Shown here one piece after another: positions 10,367 to 20,969 of a stretch of DNA of 64,000 nt. The stretch is taken from contig JAKEKT010000032.1 in NCBI GenBank assembly GCA_021495925.1, positions 186,001-250,000 of the forward strand, in the 5' to 3' direction. This DNA comes from Diplodia intermedia (taxonomy: Eukaryota; Ascomycota; Dothideomycetes; Botryosphaeriales; Botryosphaeriaceae). The notes below the pieces were generated by a model that was not told where the DNA came from, searched no databases, and saw nothing but the letters and a program-made list of their open reading frames with translations. Positions within the stretch are counted from its first letter, which is position 1; each line of letters opens with the position of its first letter. The position numbers and the translations under genes are program-made.

Positions 10367-11764
10367 ATGTCGACCGCCACAACCATCACATCCTCCACCT
10401 CCACCACCTCCATCCCAACCCAAACCGCCGCCCTCCCCACCGACGACAAAGACGATGACGACGACGACGACAACGACAACGATGGCAGCAGCATCCAAGC
10501 CACGACCATCACCACCAGCCTCTCTTCCGCGACAGCAGCAGCAACATCCTCCTCCATCCCCGGCGCCTCCATCGGCACCGTCGCCATCTCCATCCTACCA
10601 GGCGGCAGCTCAACCCTAACCGTGACCCTCGCCACCGGCACCGCAACAGCGCCGGCCATCACCAGCGGTGGCACGCACACCACCATGACGACGATGACGG
10701 ACATGGGTGGTAGCGGTGGTGCTGCTGCGACAGGGACTCGTACCAACAGCGGCGCCTCTCTCTCGCCGTCTACGACCGACAGAAGCGGCGGCAACGGCGG
10801 CCTCTCTCAACCCGCCAAAACCGCCATCGGCGTCGCCGTGCCGCTCGGGCTGCTCGCGCTGCTGGGCGTCGCGGGCGGGGCGTACATGCTGGGGCGGTGG
10901 TCGCGGACGCGGTCGCGGACGCGGCGGCAGCACGATCCGCAAAAAGGGTTGCTGTCGCCGTCATCGTCCCCATCGTCCCCATCGCCGTCAGAAGGCGGCG
11001 GCGACAGCGGTGGCCTACTATCCTCCCTCTTCTCCTCCCTCCTCTTCTTCTCCATCACCCCCTTCACCAATCGCCGCCGCCGTTGCCGCCGATCGTCCGG
11101 TACAGACGACTCCCCGCGCCGCACCTCCTCTCACCAGCAAAACGAGGTCGACATCGAGAAAACGCTCATGCTGCACGCCGCGGCCGCGGGACCGGTCGAG
11201 CTGCCGACGGGGCCCGACGTGCCCGAGTTGCCGACGGCGGTGAACTGCCAGGAGCTGCCGGCGGCGGGGGTGGGGGTGGGGGTGGGCGATGATGATGATG
11301 CGTCACGGCGCGTTTGCGAGGGAGAGGGGGAGACGACGACACAGCGACGGAGACGACAACAGGAGGGACGACGACGGGGGCAAGGAGGAGGAGAGGGAGA
11401 GGGAGAAGAAGCAGCAACACTATCGCAGGAGCGCTTGGCCAAGGAGTTGAACGGGGCGGGCGTGGCGGCTGGGACGGGGACGGGGGCCGGAGGCCCGCGG
11501 GATGGGCGGCGGATCAATTATGTGAGTGCGAATCGGAAGCCGGTTGCGACGGTGGCGGCGAGGAGGGCGTCGGGTGGTGATGGTGGTGGGGGGTGCGAGC
11601 GTTCGCCGGTTAGTCCGGCTGAGACGGTTGCGCAGAGCCGGGCGTCGGACGAGCCGCTGTCATCGGTGAGCCCGATGAGTAGTCATGGTTTGCTGATGGG
11701 GTTGGCGGAGCTGCCGGGGGACGATGCGATTGGGAGGTTGGAAAGGGAGCGGATGGTTCCCTGA
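10367..11764 (+). CDS. Ser/Thr-rich single-pass membrane protein with long ELP-motif tail, 465 aa
   Basis: The N-terminal about 145 residues are Ser/Thr-rich with an Asp run (about residues 25-38). The membrane helix at about 150-173 starts AKTAIGVAVPLG and ends GAYMLGRW before Arg-rich residues. This is the same helix pattern as at 6.7 and 23.6 kb. The about 290-residue tail contains VELPTG, VPELPTAVNCQELPAAG, a Gly/Glu/Arg low-complexity block, LAKELNG and, near the end, MGLAELPGDD. A second hydrophobic run (LLSSLFSSLLFFSITPF) lies at about residues 218-234. It could be an unrecognised intron or a second membrane contact, but I found no in-frame splice pair that removes it. Function unknown. 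Confidence 0.75.
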   Translation: MSTATTITSSTSTTSIPTQTAALPTDDKDDDDDDDNDNDGSSIQATTITTSLSSATAAATSSSIPGASIGTVAISILPGGSSTLTVTLATGTATAPAITSGGTHTTMTTMTDMGGSGGAAATGTRTNSGASLSPSTTDRSGGNGGLSQPAKTAIGVAVPLGLLALLGVAGGAYMLGRWSRTRSRTRRQHDPQKGLLSPSSSPSSPSPSEGGGDSGGLLSSLFSSLLFFSITPFTNRRRRCRRSSGTDDSPRRTSSHQQNEVDIEKTLMLHAAAAGPVELPTGPDVPELPTAVNCQELPAAGVGVGVGDDDDASRRVCEGEGETTTQRRRRQQEGRRRGQGGGEGEGEEAATLSQERLAKELNGAGVAAGTGTGAGGPRDGRRINYVSANRKPVATVAARRASGGDGGGGCERSPVSPAETVAQSRASDEPLSSVSPMSSHGLLMGLAELPGDDAIGRLERERMVP

Positions 11765-12037
11765 AGCGTGCATGCGTGCGCCGAGGGAGGAAGGTGATAA
11801 GTAAAGCAGTCCTCTCGATAAGCGGGAATAAGGTAGAATATAATACGCATGATTGAATGAATTTGATTCGAGCCATTAGTGCAGGCCACAGGGCCGGTAA
11901 GGCAATAGAAATGTGCTCACAAAGGGTGGGAGAGACCCGAGAACTCGGTAATGATCCTTGCGCAGATTCACCTACGAAAAGCCTTCTACGGCTTCCATTA
12001 CTCCCTCTAAATGACGTAGTTTGGCGAACTTTCCAGC

Positions 12038-12813
12038 TCAGGTGGGTTGCCAAGTCCATTCTCTGCGATATTGGCGTAGTGGCTGTAAAAACCTCCATGG
12101 GCCACGACAATACTCCACAAGTGAGGAGCTATGCAGCGTCTCTAGTAGGGACGAGTCGAAGTTGGCCTCACGATCGGGGAAAGTGAAGTGGCCGAAGGGC
12201 TCCAGTGTGCCTTGGGCGGAGAGGTGAATGTTGCGCTGCGCAGCAGCATTGAAGGGGCCAAAGTCCTCCCTCATCCACTTTCTGCCCTGCGCAATGTAAT
12301 CATCGAAGCGTATCTGGAACCCTGCCATGTGCTGGCGCAAGCTGTCAGAGCCAAATTGAGACTCTGAAGGGAGACGAGAGAGGAGCGGGTATTGCGTTGG
12401 CGAAAAAGCAAAGGCTCAAAGGCGGTGATAGCCGTGTCATCGGCGCAGCGACGAGTCCGGGAAAGTGGTGATGTTGGACATTGCTACGCTCAGAAGTTGA
12501 GCGGGGCAGCAACAGTGAAGGGGTCAAAGTCATCCATAGTAGCGACGCCATTGAGCTCAACACTTTCATCCAGGAAGGTGTCGAAGACCGTGGGCTGGCT
12601 AGCAGCAACCTCCTGCGCAAGGGCGGCAGCTTTGAGTCCATGTCCCGGACAGGGCTGTTTCACATGTCGATCATCCGAACAAGTCGGTAGTATCGGGGGA
12701 GTGGGCGCGCGAGAGGAGCGCGTGGGAGGGGTTGGTGATGGCCGTGGCTGGAATTGAGGCGGCAGCGGCAGTAGGTGCTGCGGTCGCGGCGTCGGGGGCG
12801 ACGGGCGTGCTCA
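12038..12813 (-). pseudogene. Broken or mis-modelled gene made of two homologous modules
   Basis: Read on the minus strand from the ATG at 12813, coding-like sequence continues for about 775 nt but jumps between frames. The first 47 codons (MSTPVAPDAATAAPT...) stop at about 12670. A second frame then runs about 12690-12496 and contains ALAQEVAASQPTVFDTFLDE and DDFDPFTVAAPLNF. Pieces in other frames follow, and finally a clean frame from about 12359 to 12038 with LRQHMAGFQIRFDDYIAQG and REDFGPFNAAAQRN. The second and last pieces align with each other in protein (pattern L-x-Q-x-x-A ... FD ... DDF-x-PF ... AA) and in DNA (12501-12537 against 12238-12274). I recognise no family. Frameshift decay is the simplest reading. 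Unrecognised introns are possible, since a good acceptor (CCCTTCAG) precedes the last piece. Confidence 0.5.
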
Positions 12814-13165
12814 TGGTGAGGTGGTGAAGAGCAGCTAGAGCGACAGGAACACGTTATAAGGCGGGCGCGCGAAGGCGACAGTGTGAAGGCGTTGGGGTGG
12901 AAGGTGTGTGGACGTTTTGGTGGACTTTTTTTTCTTGGGTCGCTGCAGCTGCACGCGTGGCTGGACCCCGCATAGTAGATAGGGCCCGGCGATTGGCGCG
13001 AAAAACGCACCGACGATGACGATGACGATGCAGTCCCGCGATCTTCAGAGACATACGGGAAGAGTCATGCAAGTCATCCGACGTCGTGCACCCCGCCGCC
13101 GCGCCAATGAGTCGTATACAAACTCCGTCCACCTCACTCCACATCCCACCACCTCTGCACGCGCG

Positions 13166-13175
13166 CATATATAAG
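13166..13175 (+). promoter_or_regulatory. TATA box of the pyridoxamine-phosphate oxidase gene
   Basis: CATATATAAG sits 31-40 bases upstream of the ATG at 13206. A start site about 30 bases downstream would give almost no leader before that ATG, and it excludes the in-frame ATG at 13107 as the main start. Confidence 0.55.
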
Positions 13176-13205
13176 TCACCGCGACCTCTGAGCTGTCCGA
13201 TCCGC

Positions 13206-14147
13206 ATGAGCTCTTCGGCCAGACACGCGCTTGTCCGCCCCGCTTCGATCCTGCCCCGCCTGCACTCCCACCCAGCAGCCCAACGACCCATCGCTCACCG
13301 CGTCTCACTCGCACAACACCACCACCACCGAACCCAATTCTCCGCCGCCGCGACGATGCTCCACAGCGCCAACCAGCAGTCGCAACCCGACCCCACGGCC
13401 GCCGCCTCCACGCCAGACGGCGTCGTCGACAACACCACCACCACCACCAACAAACAAAAGCTCATCTTCGCGCCGGGCGAAAGCGGCGCCCTCGCCTCCC
13501 AAGCAGCGCAATTCCACAAGGGCGCATTGGACGCGAGCGACCTGTCCCCGTCACCGCTGACGCAGTTCCACCGCTGGTTCGGCGAAGCGTCGGCGGCGGG
13601 CGCCGACGTCGTCGCGCACCCGGAGACGGCGACGCTGGCGACGGCGCAGCTGCCGTCGGGGCGCGTGTCGGCGCGCGTCGTCTACATGAAGGAGCTGGAC
13701 GGGCGCGGCTTCGTCGTCTACAGCAACTGGGGCACGTCGCGCAAGGCCGCGGACGTGGCGAGCAACCCGCACGCGGCGCTGACGTTCTGGTGGCAGGGGC
13801 TGGAGCGGCAGGTCCGCGTCGAGGGGACGGTGGAGCGGCTGCCCGCCGAGGAGAGCCAGGTCTACTACGATACGCGCATAAGGGGGAGCAGGGTGGGGGC
13901 GTGGGCGAGCCGGCAGAGCGAGGCGTTGACCGGGAGGGAGCAGTTGGAGGAGCGGGTGAGGGAGGTGGAGAAGAGGTTTGAGGGCCAGGAAAAGATTCCC
14001 GTGCCGCCGTTTTGGGGCGGGGCGAGGATTGTGCCGAGTGAGGTCGAGTTTTGGCAGGGTAGGGAGAGCAGGCTGCATGATCGGTTCAGGTACACGCGGG
14101 ATGAGAGTGTTGAGGGCGGCTGGAAGGTGGAGCGGCTGAGCCCGTAA
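13206..14147 (+). CDS. pdx3: Pyridoxamine/pyridoxine 5'-phosphate oxidase, 313 aa
   Basis: This enzyme uses FMN and oxygen to convert pyridoxine or pyridoxamine phosphate to pyridoxal 5'-phosphate, the last step of vitamin B6 cofactor formation. Family signatures are clear: PLTQFHRWFGEA at the start of the fold, SARVVYMKELDGRGFVVYSN, then SRKAADVASNPHAALTFWW, RQVRVEGTVERL, SRVGAWASRQS and a C-terminal SEVEFWQGRESRLHDRF...WKVERLSP. The about 60-residue extension before the domain has no acidic residue and is rich in Arg, Ser, Ala and His, as in a mitochondrial targeting peptide. An internal ATG at 13356 (Met51) would give a form without it. No introns. The start was chosen from the TATA box at 13166. 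Confidence 0.93.
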   Translation: MSSSARHALVRPASILPRLHSHPAAQRPIAHRVSLAQHHHHRTQFSAAATMLHSANQQSQPDPTAAASTPDGVVDNTTTTTNKQKLIFAPGESGALASQAAQFHKGALDASDLSPSPLTQFHRWFGEASAAGADVVAHPETATLATAQLPSGRVSARVVYMKELDGRGFVVYSNWGTSRKAADVASNPHAALTFWWQGLERQVRVEGTVERLPAEESQVYYDTRIRGSRVGAWASRQSEALTGREQLEERVREVEKRFEGQEKIPVPPFWGGARIVPSEVEFWQGRESRLHDRFRYTRDESVEGGWKVERLSP

Positions 14148-15830
14148 CCGGCGGGTTGGTACGGCTCGTTGGTTTTGGGTTTTGGGTTTTGGGTTGGTGG
14201 CATCTTCTTCTCTGCTCAGCCAAGATCGACAGGTACGGAACTATGGGGGCGCTAGCGACCGATGATCGAGACGTGTGTCGTTGTTGGTCCTTCAGGCTAA
14301 GTAGATAGGTTCCTATAATTAGCACAAGGCGTTTTTCGCTTGGGCGGCCCTGGACTCGGAAACAACACGAAAACGAAAGGTCGACCTCCGCAGCGTATAG
14401 CTGCCACGGTGAGTGCGAGCCCCGAGCGAGATGGACGCGGATAGGGTCGTGTATAGCAGGGTCGGATATAGCGATCTGGCGGGTCGGAGGTGCTGGCCAA
14501 CTGGAGGTGTTGATCTCGAAAATCCGGGACAGACCGATCGCCAGGCACCAGGAACGCGGCTGTACCTGCGTCCGACGTACTAGCCTGCGCGGCCAGCTCC
14601 CGCACCGGTCACGACAGCCTCGTCAGCAGCTTCACAGGCCGCGTCGACACGCATGCACCCAAGTCAGGAGAAGTCAGCAGGTCTCAGTCCAGCGCCGAGG
14701 TCCGCGCCGACACGGGGGTGTTCCTGCGTGCGCCCGCCGCGCTCTGAGCGCTGCTCAACCTTTGCGCCCCAGAGCCTGGAGAGTGAGGCTCAAACTCACC
14801 GCCCCCGTTGGACAGAGGCCTTCTGGAAGCGCGGCTGTGGGAGATGCGCGCGGGAGTCGGGCTCAGGGGCCATGGAGAAATATGCAGGGCAGCGCGGCGT
14901 CGATGGCGTGCGAGCGGCCGATGAGAGCGCTTCGGCAATGCAGCAAAGGCGGGCTGCAGTCGGGATGCCGCTACTTGGGCGTCGTCTTACGGCTGTGATA
15001 GGCCTGCCCAAGCCACCGCATCACAATTGCACGGCCGTTGGCGCACGGAGACAGCACTGGTGTTGACGTGTCGCACCCGCGCACTCTCGCCAGCAGAACG
15101 CGAATCGCGCGGCGTTTCAGACCTCAGGCACCACCTCTCGGCCAGTCCTGCTCCCGCCGCTGCCTACAACACCAGTCTCACGCCCGTCGCAGCACTCGCT
15201 CGCGCAGGAGCTACCTCAATGGCAGGCCAATCCCACTCCCACGCCGCGCTGCGCGTGCCGGCCCCCAAACGCTGGGTCGACTCCCATCACTGGCTCATCA
15301 AAGTTAATCTAAATTAGTGACGCCGGGCCCAAGCGCCTGATCAGGCACCCCCAGCCCTACGGGAGATGTTCCTTGCCCGCGCGCGCCAAAAGCTCGCAAT
15401 CGGCCCACTTGCCCTCGCCTGTCTTGCCTGAAATGATGCCAACACCCGCCCAGCCAACCAATGCGTCCCCGACGAGGCTATGCCGCCCGTTTGCCGGCCT
15501 CGTCAAGCTGCGGCGCCGGGTGGGGCCCTGGACGTTGTCTGGGCCTATATGGCTCGGCCTGTCCCCGCCGCGCCGCCCGCCGCCTTGATCCTTCTGTCGC
15601 GCTTCAAGCTGTGGGTGGTGAAACAGTTGAAGCAAGACCAGTGCCGCTCTCTGCATCAAGCCTGTCCTTACCGTTCGACACTCCCCCATTCTGGTCTCGG
15701 ATCCCCGGCCGTGCCTGTCGCTTGATGTCGCTTTGACTTTGCACTACTCCATCACACCACTCGCTTCCAGAACACTTCATCCAACCATCCTCGCCGGCCC
15801 CTCGCAACCCATCCAGGACACACCGTGGCA
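14148..15830. other. Long intergenic region, no gene supported
   Basis: About 1.7 kb of GC-rich DNA. A short direct repeat (TTTTGGGT, three times) lies just after the oxidase gene at about 14173-14194. Overlapping short open frames on both strands show no domain, splice pattern or codon regularity. The last 150 bases are probably the leader of the gene at 15831. Confidence 0.5.
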
Positions 15831-17206
15831 ATGTCTTACTCTCAACCATACCGCCCGAGGCCTCAACGTCCCGATAGGACTCCCAGCACCAACAATGTCA
15901 TTCCCTTCCCGCCTGGCGCGCCCGCTGCTGGCCCATACTCGCCATCAGCATACTCATCACAGCCGTATTCGCCGCAGACTTACTCGCCCTCGACATATTC
16001 ACAACAGCCTCGCTTTCCCTTCACCCCGGAATCGCCTCGCCCAGGTTCCTCTGGATCCCACCGGCCACAGCCTCGCCCCGGACCCGGTCCCTACCAATAC
16101 CCACCAGGGTCCGGCACTGCGTCACCGCAACAAAGCTACCGGCCGCCCACAGCTTCCTCTTACCGCTCCCAAACCTACGGAAGCCCGGCCCCGTCGTCTC
16201 CTCACCGTCCCGACTACCAGCGGAGCGCAGCAACATCACCTCGTCTCGACAACCGGCCGGGAACGGCTTCTTCCTCGAAGAGCCCGCGCCCATCCTTCGG
16301 CCCGCAGCAGCCCTTCAGTCCGCAGCAGCCTTTCAGCCCCGGTCTCGCCAACGATGGAACGCCGTCCCCGCTCTCCCGAGCAACCACCCAGGTCGAGCTC
16401 CACGACGTAGAGCTCGAGCCCCAGCAGGCCGCTAAACCACGGGACCGGCCACCGACCCTCCCTCCGGCACCCCCAGGCATCCCCGCTCCAACGACCCACT
16501 CCCGCTTCTCGGACGCATCGGGCGTCAACGCGGCGGCGGCATCGCGCTTCAGGTCGGCGGACCAGTACAGCTGGCCGCGGCTGGCGCAGTGGACGCTCCT
16601 GCCGATGATCCTGGTCATGTCGGGCGCGGTGGCGATCCTGATGGGCCACAGCCTCAGCCTGTACGGCGGGCTGAAGGTGGACGGGACCATCGACAACACG
16701 GTGGGCACGCACCCGGTGTGGCCGTCGGAGCTGCGGCTGCTGCCGTCGTGGCTGCTGCTGGCCGTCGGCTTCACCAGCTTCTGCTGCTCCATCATCGTGT
16801 GGGGGCTCAGCCTGCGCGAGCGCTTCATGAAGCCGGTCAAGCGCCTCGCCGGCACCCGCGTCGGCATGGGCGTCTTCTTCGTCGGCGCCTGGGTCGCCTC
16901 GCTCGCCGTGTACAAGCTGTTCGAGGCGGGCTCGGGCGGCGAGAGCCTGAGCGGCTACGCGTGCGCGCACAAGTCGGACAACGTCATCGGCGCGTACGAG
17001 ATTGCGCGGGTCTGCACCGAGCAGGTGAGTCAATGCTTCTCCGGGCGTGTGTCTCAGGTGTGGCGATGATACTGACTGCTTTGTTACAGAATGTGGATTT
17101 CGCCCTGGCCATCGCTTCGGCGATCCTCGAACTTGCATTGATCGGCTGCTTTGCGATGAGGACCCTCAATGCCAAAAAGGACAGCGCTTTGAGTGAGAAG
17201 CTGTAG
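15831..17206 (+). CDS. Four-helix membrane protein with Pro/Ser/Tyr-rich cytoplasmic N-terminus, 436 aa
   Basis: There are two exons, 15831-17024 and 17090-17206, joined over a 65-nt intron with a CTGAC branch point. The total is 437 codons including the stop. Translation starts at the ATG at 15831. The triplet six bases earlier is GTG and is not used. Residues 1 to about 245 are disordered and carry YSP/YSQ repeats (SQPYSPQTYSPSTYSQQP), PRP runs and a duplicated QQPFSP. Four hydrophobic segments follow at about 253-275, 304-328, 345-364 and 402-421, with a loop of about 30 residues after the first. The layout resembles MARVEL-like or SUR7-like tetraspan proteins of the fungal plasma membrane. 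I cannot name the family with confidence. Confidence 0.8.
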
Positions 17207-18917
17207 GCTGCGTCTGGCCGCGACGTCGGGCCCTTGCTGTCGCTTTCCATCTGTCTTGCGCGCTTTTTCTTCTTGGACATACTTTATCCCTTCGCTTCTA
17301 CCGACCTCGCGTCATCGACGGTCTTCCCTTTTCTCACGTTGCTCTTTTGTTCTTCTCCCCTTTTTCTCTGCTGTCAACCCCCTGGAAATCCTGACGGCTT
17401 TGGATTTTCTTTTGTCTGAGACAGAGGCGCCACGTGCGCACACACCTTCCGAGGAAGGAGGAACAGGAAACCATGGCCGGGGCTTTGTAAGCCGGGCTGC
17501 CTGTGGAAAAATAGAGACAGCAAGCATCTCTCGGGGAACTCTGGTCAGCCCCGCAATTCTTGAAACGTCCATGCGCCTCTTCTCTTTATTACCAAGGGCC
17601 TGACCGATCACCACATCATATCATCCGCCTCCCAATATAGCAAGGGCTGGACATGCTCATCACTCACACACTCACTCCCGCTTCTGCGTTTTCCTTGTCA
17701 TGTTGCTGTCGTCTTTCGACATTTTACGAGTCCTTTTCTTTGCCTGTGTTTTCCCCGCTCTCTGTGCGCTGCTGCTGCTGCTATTGCCACTCTCCCTTTT
17801 TGTGTAATGGTTAATGCGGCGGAAACTGTTTCCTTTGCGGGTTTTTACATGGCGCCCGTTTCGTGCGTAGGTAGCGGCGTTGTTCACATGCGGGATTGCC
17901 AAAATACGAAAATTGGGTGGTAGAGATTAGCGTAGCGATTTTTTGTGGATAGATAGAGAGACGCGATAAATTAAGGCCTCTCAACTAGAAACACTGACGT
18001 GTGCTTTGTGAGGTCGTTGCTTTTTCCTCGTTTCTTGCTGACTGCTCTCCTTGGCAGTTGGTAGCGATGTGCTGGGCAGGACTTGATGTGGGGGACGCGA
18101 GATGAGGTATATTGGGGAAGTGACGTATCGTCTTGGCCTTGAGTCCTTGTGCCTGCTTCATTTATAACGATCACATGTTACGTCCCTCTTCATTCCGGAA
18201 GCAGAACCTTTTTTTTTTGAAAAACAATGGCCGCTACATGTGGAATCTTGTAATAGCTCATCACCAACAGAACCAACTTCTGTAGTCCAGCACGATACAC
18301 TTCCAAGATAGCGGTACCTCTGTGTTAGACTGAACGCCAAAAAGTTACTAACATGCTGATCTGCATGAGGATTATTTCGGGCAAACTCAAGCTGTATTGG
18401 CGCTAACCCGCTTTATACAATGACTTATGCTTAACTTCTTTCTCCCGTCCCGTCTCTGTTCCTGCACAACCTTAGTTCGAGGCAGGGGAAATCAACTAGT
18501 ATTGATACTTCTCAGAGACCGATTCCCAAAGTCACGTAGACACGGGTCTTTGACGTGCAGTCAACACACGTTAGCAGACCGATCACGCTTCATGCCGACA
18601 CTTTTGGCAACTACTACTTGTTCTTGGACGGTTCTACGGCTTGGTTATGTCCGGCCGCCAGGAAACGTCCCCAATTCGCTTCGTTGCAACAAGCTCGACA
18701 CACCGTCAGCTCCCAACCGTCTTCTATATAAATAAGGAACTACTATGCAAAACTGATCATTCGCATCTACCGAGGGACCGCATAAGGCATAGCTCCGTGT
18801 CGTAGGGTTCTCCGAGGTATCGCCGCCGTGTTGTCCACTTAGGAGGAGAAAAAAAAAATTCTTCCCCACAAAGGAGAAGCACAACGCCACCGTCCTACGC
18901 ATAGGCAAAAGAGATGT
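17207..18917. other. Intergenic, AT content rising
   Basis: The first about 450 bases are pyrimidine-rich and probably hold the 3' untranslated region of the tetraspan gene. The rest, to the tRNA, has no credible ORF on either strand. Several A or T runs occur (for example at about 18210 and 18850). A TATATAAATAAG element at about 18724-18735 has no gene at a sensible distance. Confidence 0.45.
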
Positions 18918-19010
18918 TACGACGGCCGAGGTTTGAACTCGGGACCTTCAGTGAACAAGGAGCGTTAGCTTCTGTTAGACTGACGTGATAACCAACTACA
19001 CCACCATCGC
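18918..19010 (-). tRNA. tRNA-Val (AAC) with 19-nt intron
   Basis: On the minus strand the molecule begins GCGATGG at 19010. It has a D arm (TAGTTGGTTA loop), an anticodon stem TCAGT/ACTGA with loop CTAACAC, a T arm CCGAG-TTCAAAC-CTCGG and an acceptor 3' strand CCGTCGT that ends at 18919, plus the discriminator at 18918. The anticodon AAC is at 18976-18974. The intron lies at the canonical place after position 37 (18972-18954). Internal promoter A-box (TGGTGTAGTTGG) and B-box (GTTCAAAC) sequences are present. Position 1-72 is a G-U pair. Confidence 0.9.
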
Positions 19011-20115
19011 AGTAACCTTTGTTATGAAGTTGTTGATACTGAGATTGTTTGGGATGTATATATTTACAGTTGCTACACGTCTCCTAGCTGCGTTGTTTCG
19101 ATAGCGACACCAGAAGCTGTTGCGCGGACTTACCGTGGTGCGATATCATGGAACCAAGGGGGTTTCCCAAAGCGCCATTTCCCGCGGACCGGCGGAAATT
19201 TCATGCGGTCCCCGCCCTTTCTTCAAGAAAATTCTATCAAGCACAAACAACGAGCAGCCCCAAGTCTACACACTGTCCAACGCACGGGTCATAAGCACCA
19301 CTCGCTTCTCCCAAAGCTCGTGGAAGAGGTCACAGCCGCCATCGCCGTCGCACCGGCAATACGAAACGCGATAATAGTAAAGGGCCAGCGAGTCTCAATG
19401 CCATGCACGGCTTACGCGACGATGCCTCTAAAAGCTAACTACCCGTCGGCTCCATCATGAGTTGAAGACTTATGTGAAATCCAACTTTACAGCAGTCACC
19501 ATTGATTACAAAAGATTTATTCAAATGCCCACGTATGAGGAACGTACCGTCGTCCTGCGCCCGGTATAGAAGGCCCCAATCTTCTCGACATCGATGCGGG
19601 ACTTGAAACCGCGAAAATGAATCAAAATGTAAAATTCTGCCACCAACGTAAGTACTTACGATTTCCTATAGTTTTCATCTTTCCGTTCCTGGTAGGAAGT
19701 TACAGTCCCAGCCTTCATCTAGGGCAAAGAAAGAGAGTATCTTGACAAGTACAAGAAAGCGCTAAAGTAAAAGAAGATCCAGGAGCATGATACTGATCAA
19801 CGAGATGCACTTTTCGTACTAGAAGCCAAATCTTTGCTTTATGTTGAAACTCACTGATACGGCAAGTAGGGTATGATCCACCCCTTCTGAAGCAGACCCG
19901 TCGCACAGCTGGACCATTCAACACCACCATCACACCACACGCGCATGCAGACAACGATTCCCACGGCACCAATATCAAAAGCCAAAACGAGAGTCATCAT
20001 TGCCGCGAAAGGCCTGCCGTCATGGCCATCATCAATGCAATATATATCTACGGAAGAACGTCAAGCGAGTCACATCATCGTAGCCGCAGCCGGCCCAACA
20101 GCTTCTCCCCCACTC
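19011..20115. other. Intergenic between tRNA and esterase
   Basis: I see no convincing coding region. Short frames at 19120-19460 overlap each other and have no domain. The last about 150 bases are probably the 3' untranslated region of the minus-strand esterase. Confidence 0.45.
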
Positions 20116-20969
20116 CTAACCAAGCTTGCTGTTAACAAACGCGAGCGCATCCTGCCCATACTCAGCTCCATATCCCTGATGCACCGACGCATCACTGCCG
20201 TCGGAGCAGTACGGGTCGGCGGCGTCGCAGTACGACTGGATGATGTCGGCATACGCCGTGCACTCCTTCGCCTCGGGGTCGAACTGGGCAACGGCGTCAG
20301 CATCACTTCTCTCTCTCTCTCGCTCTCAACGTCCCAGCACGCGGGGGGGAGGAGGCAAACTTACGCCGGACGCGGTCGAGGTGCCGACGTTGTACGAGGC
20401 GCCGGGCTTGTGGCGGGGGTTGCCCATCCAGATCATGGCCGCGACGTGGGCGCCGACGTCGCTCGAGACGGGCGCCGTGGTGTCGGTGATGCCCTGGTTC
20501 GCGTCGCCGCCGTCGCAGAAGGCGTTGGTCATGATTTGCGAGCCCTACTCCCCTCATCAGCCCACCCAGTCCCCCCAAAACTCCACAACCCGAAAACGAA
20601 AGAGGGGCGCGATCTCACCTGCGAATACCCCACCATGACAATCCTCGCATCCGGACACGCGTTGACATAGCTCTCGACCTGGCTCGCCACGTTGGCCGTG
20701 CCCTTCTGCACCGAGCTCCCGTAGGCGTCGCCGCCGGCCGCCGGGTAGTCGATGGCCTCGGACGTGGCGCCCGGGTGCGCGTTGAGGATGAGGTCGACGA
20801 CGGTGCCGGCGGAGCCGAAGCCCGCCGACACGGTCGTCTCGCGCGCGCCGAAGACGTGGATGTCGGCGCATGCGACGGCGGCGCGCTTCTCGATCTCCTC
20901 CGCCGTGGGGGCGGCGAGGGTGCCGGTGAGGAGGAGGAGGGCGGCGGCGAGGGGGGTGGGTTGGTGCAT
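20116..20969 (-). CDS. Secreted acetyl-xylan esterase / cutinase-fold esterase (CE5), 232 aa, three exons
   Basis: This is an extracellular serine esterase of carbohydrate esterase family 5, which deacetylates xylan or hydrolyses related esters. Exons 20969-20619, 20544-20365 and 20283-20116 sum to 699 nt. A signal peptide (PTPLAAALLLLTGTLAA) and a Kex2-like KR at about 28-29 lead the mature chain. The fold opens with HVFGARETT. The nucleophile motif GYSQG is built across the first intron (Ser116). The remaining triad residues are Asp200 in DPYC and His212 in VHQGYG. The C-terminal part (AEYGQDALAFVNSKLG) matches the acetyl-xylan esterase branch better than true cutinases. There is no carbohydrate-binding module. 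The loop near residues 75-85 lacks the extra cysteine pair common in this branch, so one disulphide may be missing. This is a plant-cell-wall enzyme. Confidence 0.92.

Noticed and set aside
13086..13205. Upstream start of the pyridoxamine-phosphate oxidase frame
   Set aside because: The first triplet is GTG. The in-frame ATG at 13107 lies upstream of the TATA box, so it is unlikely to be in the mRNA.
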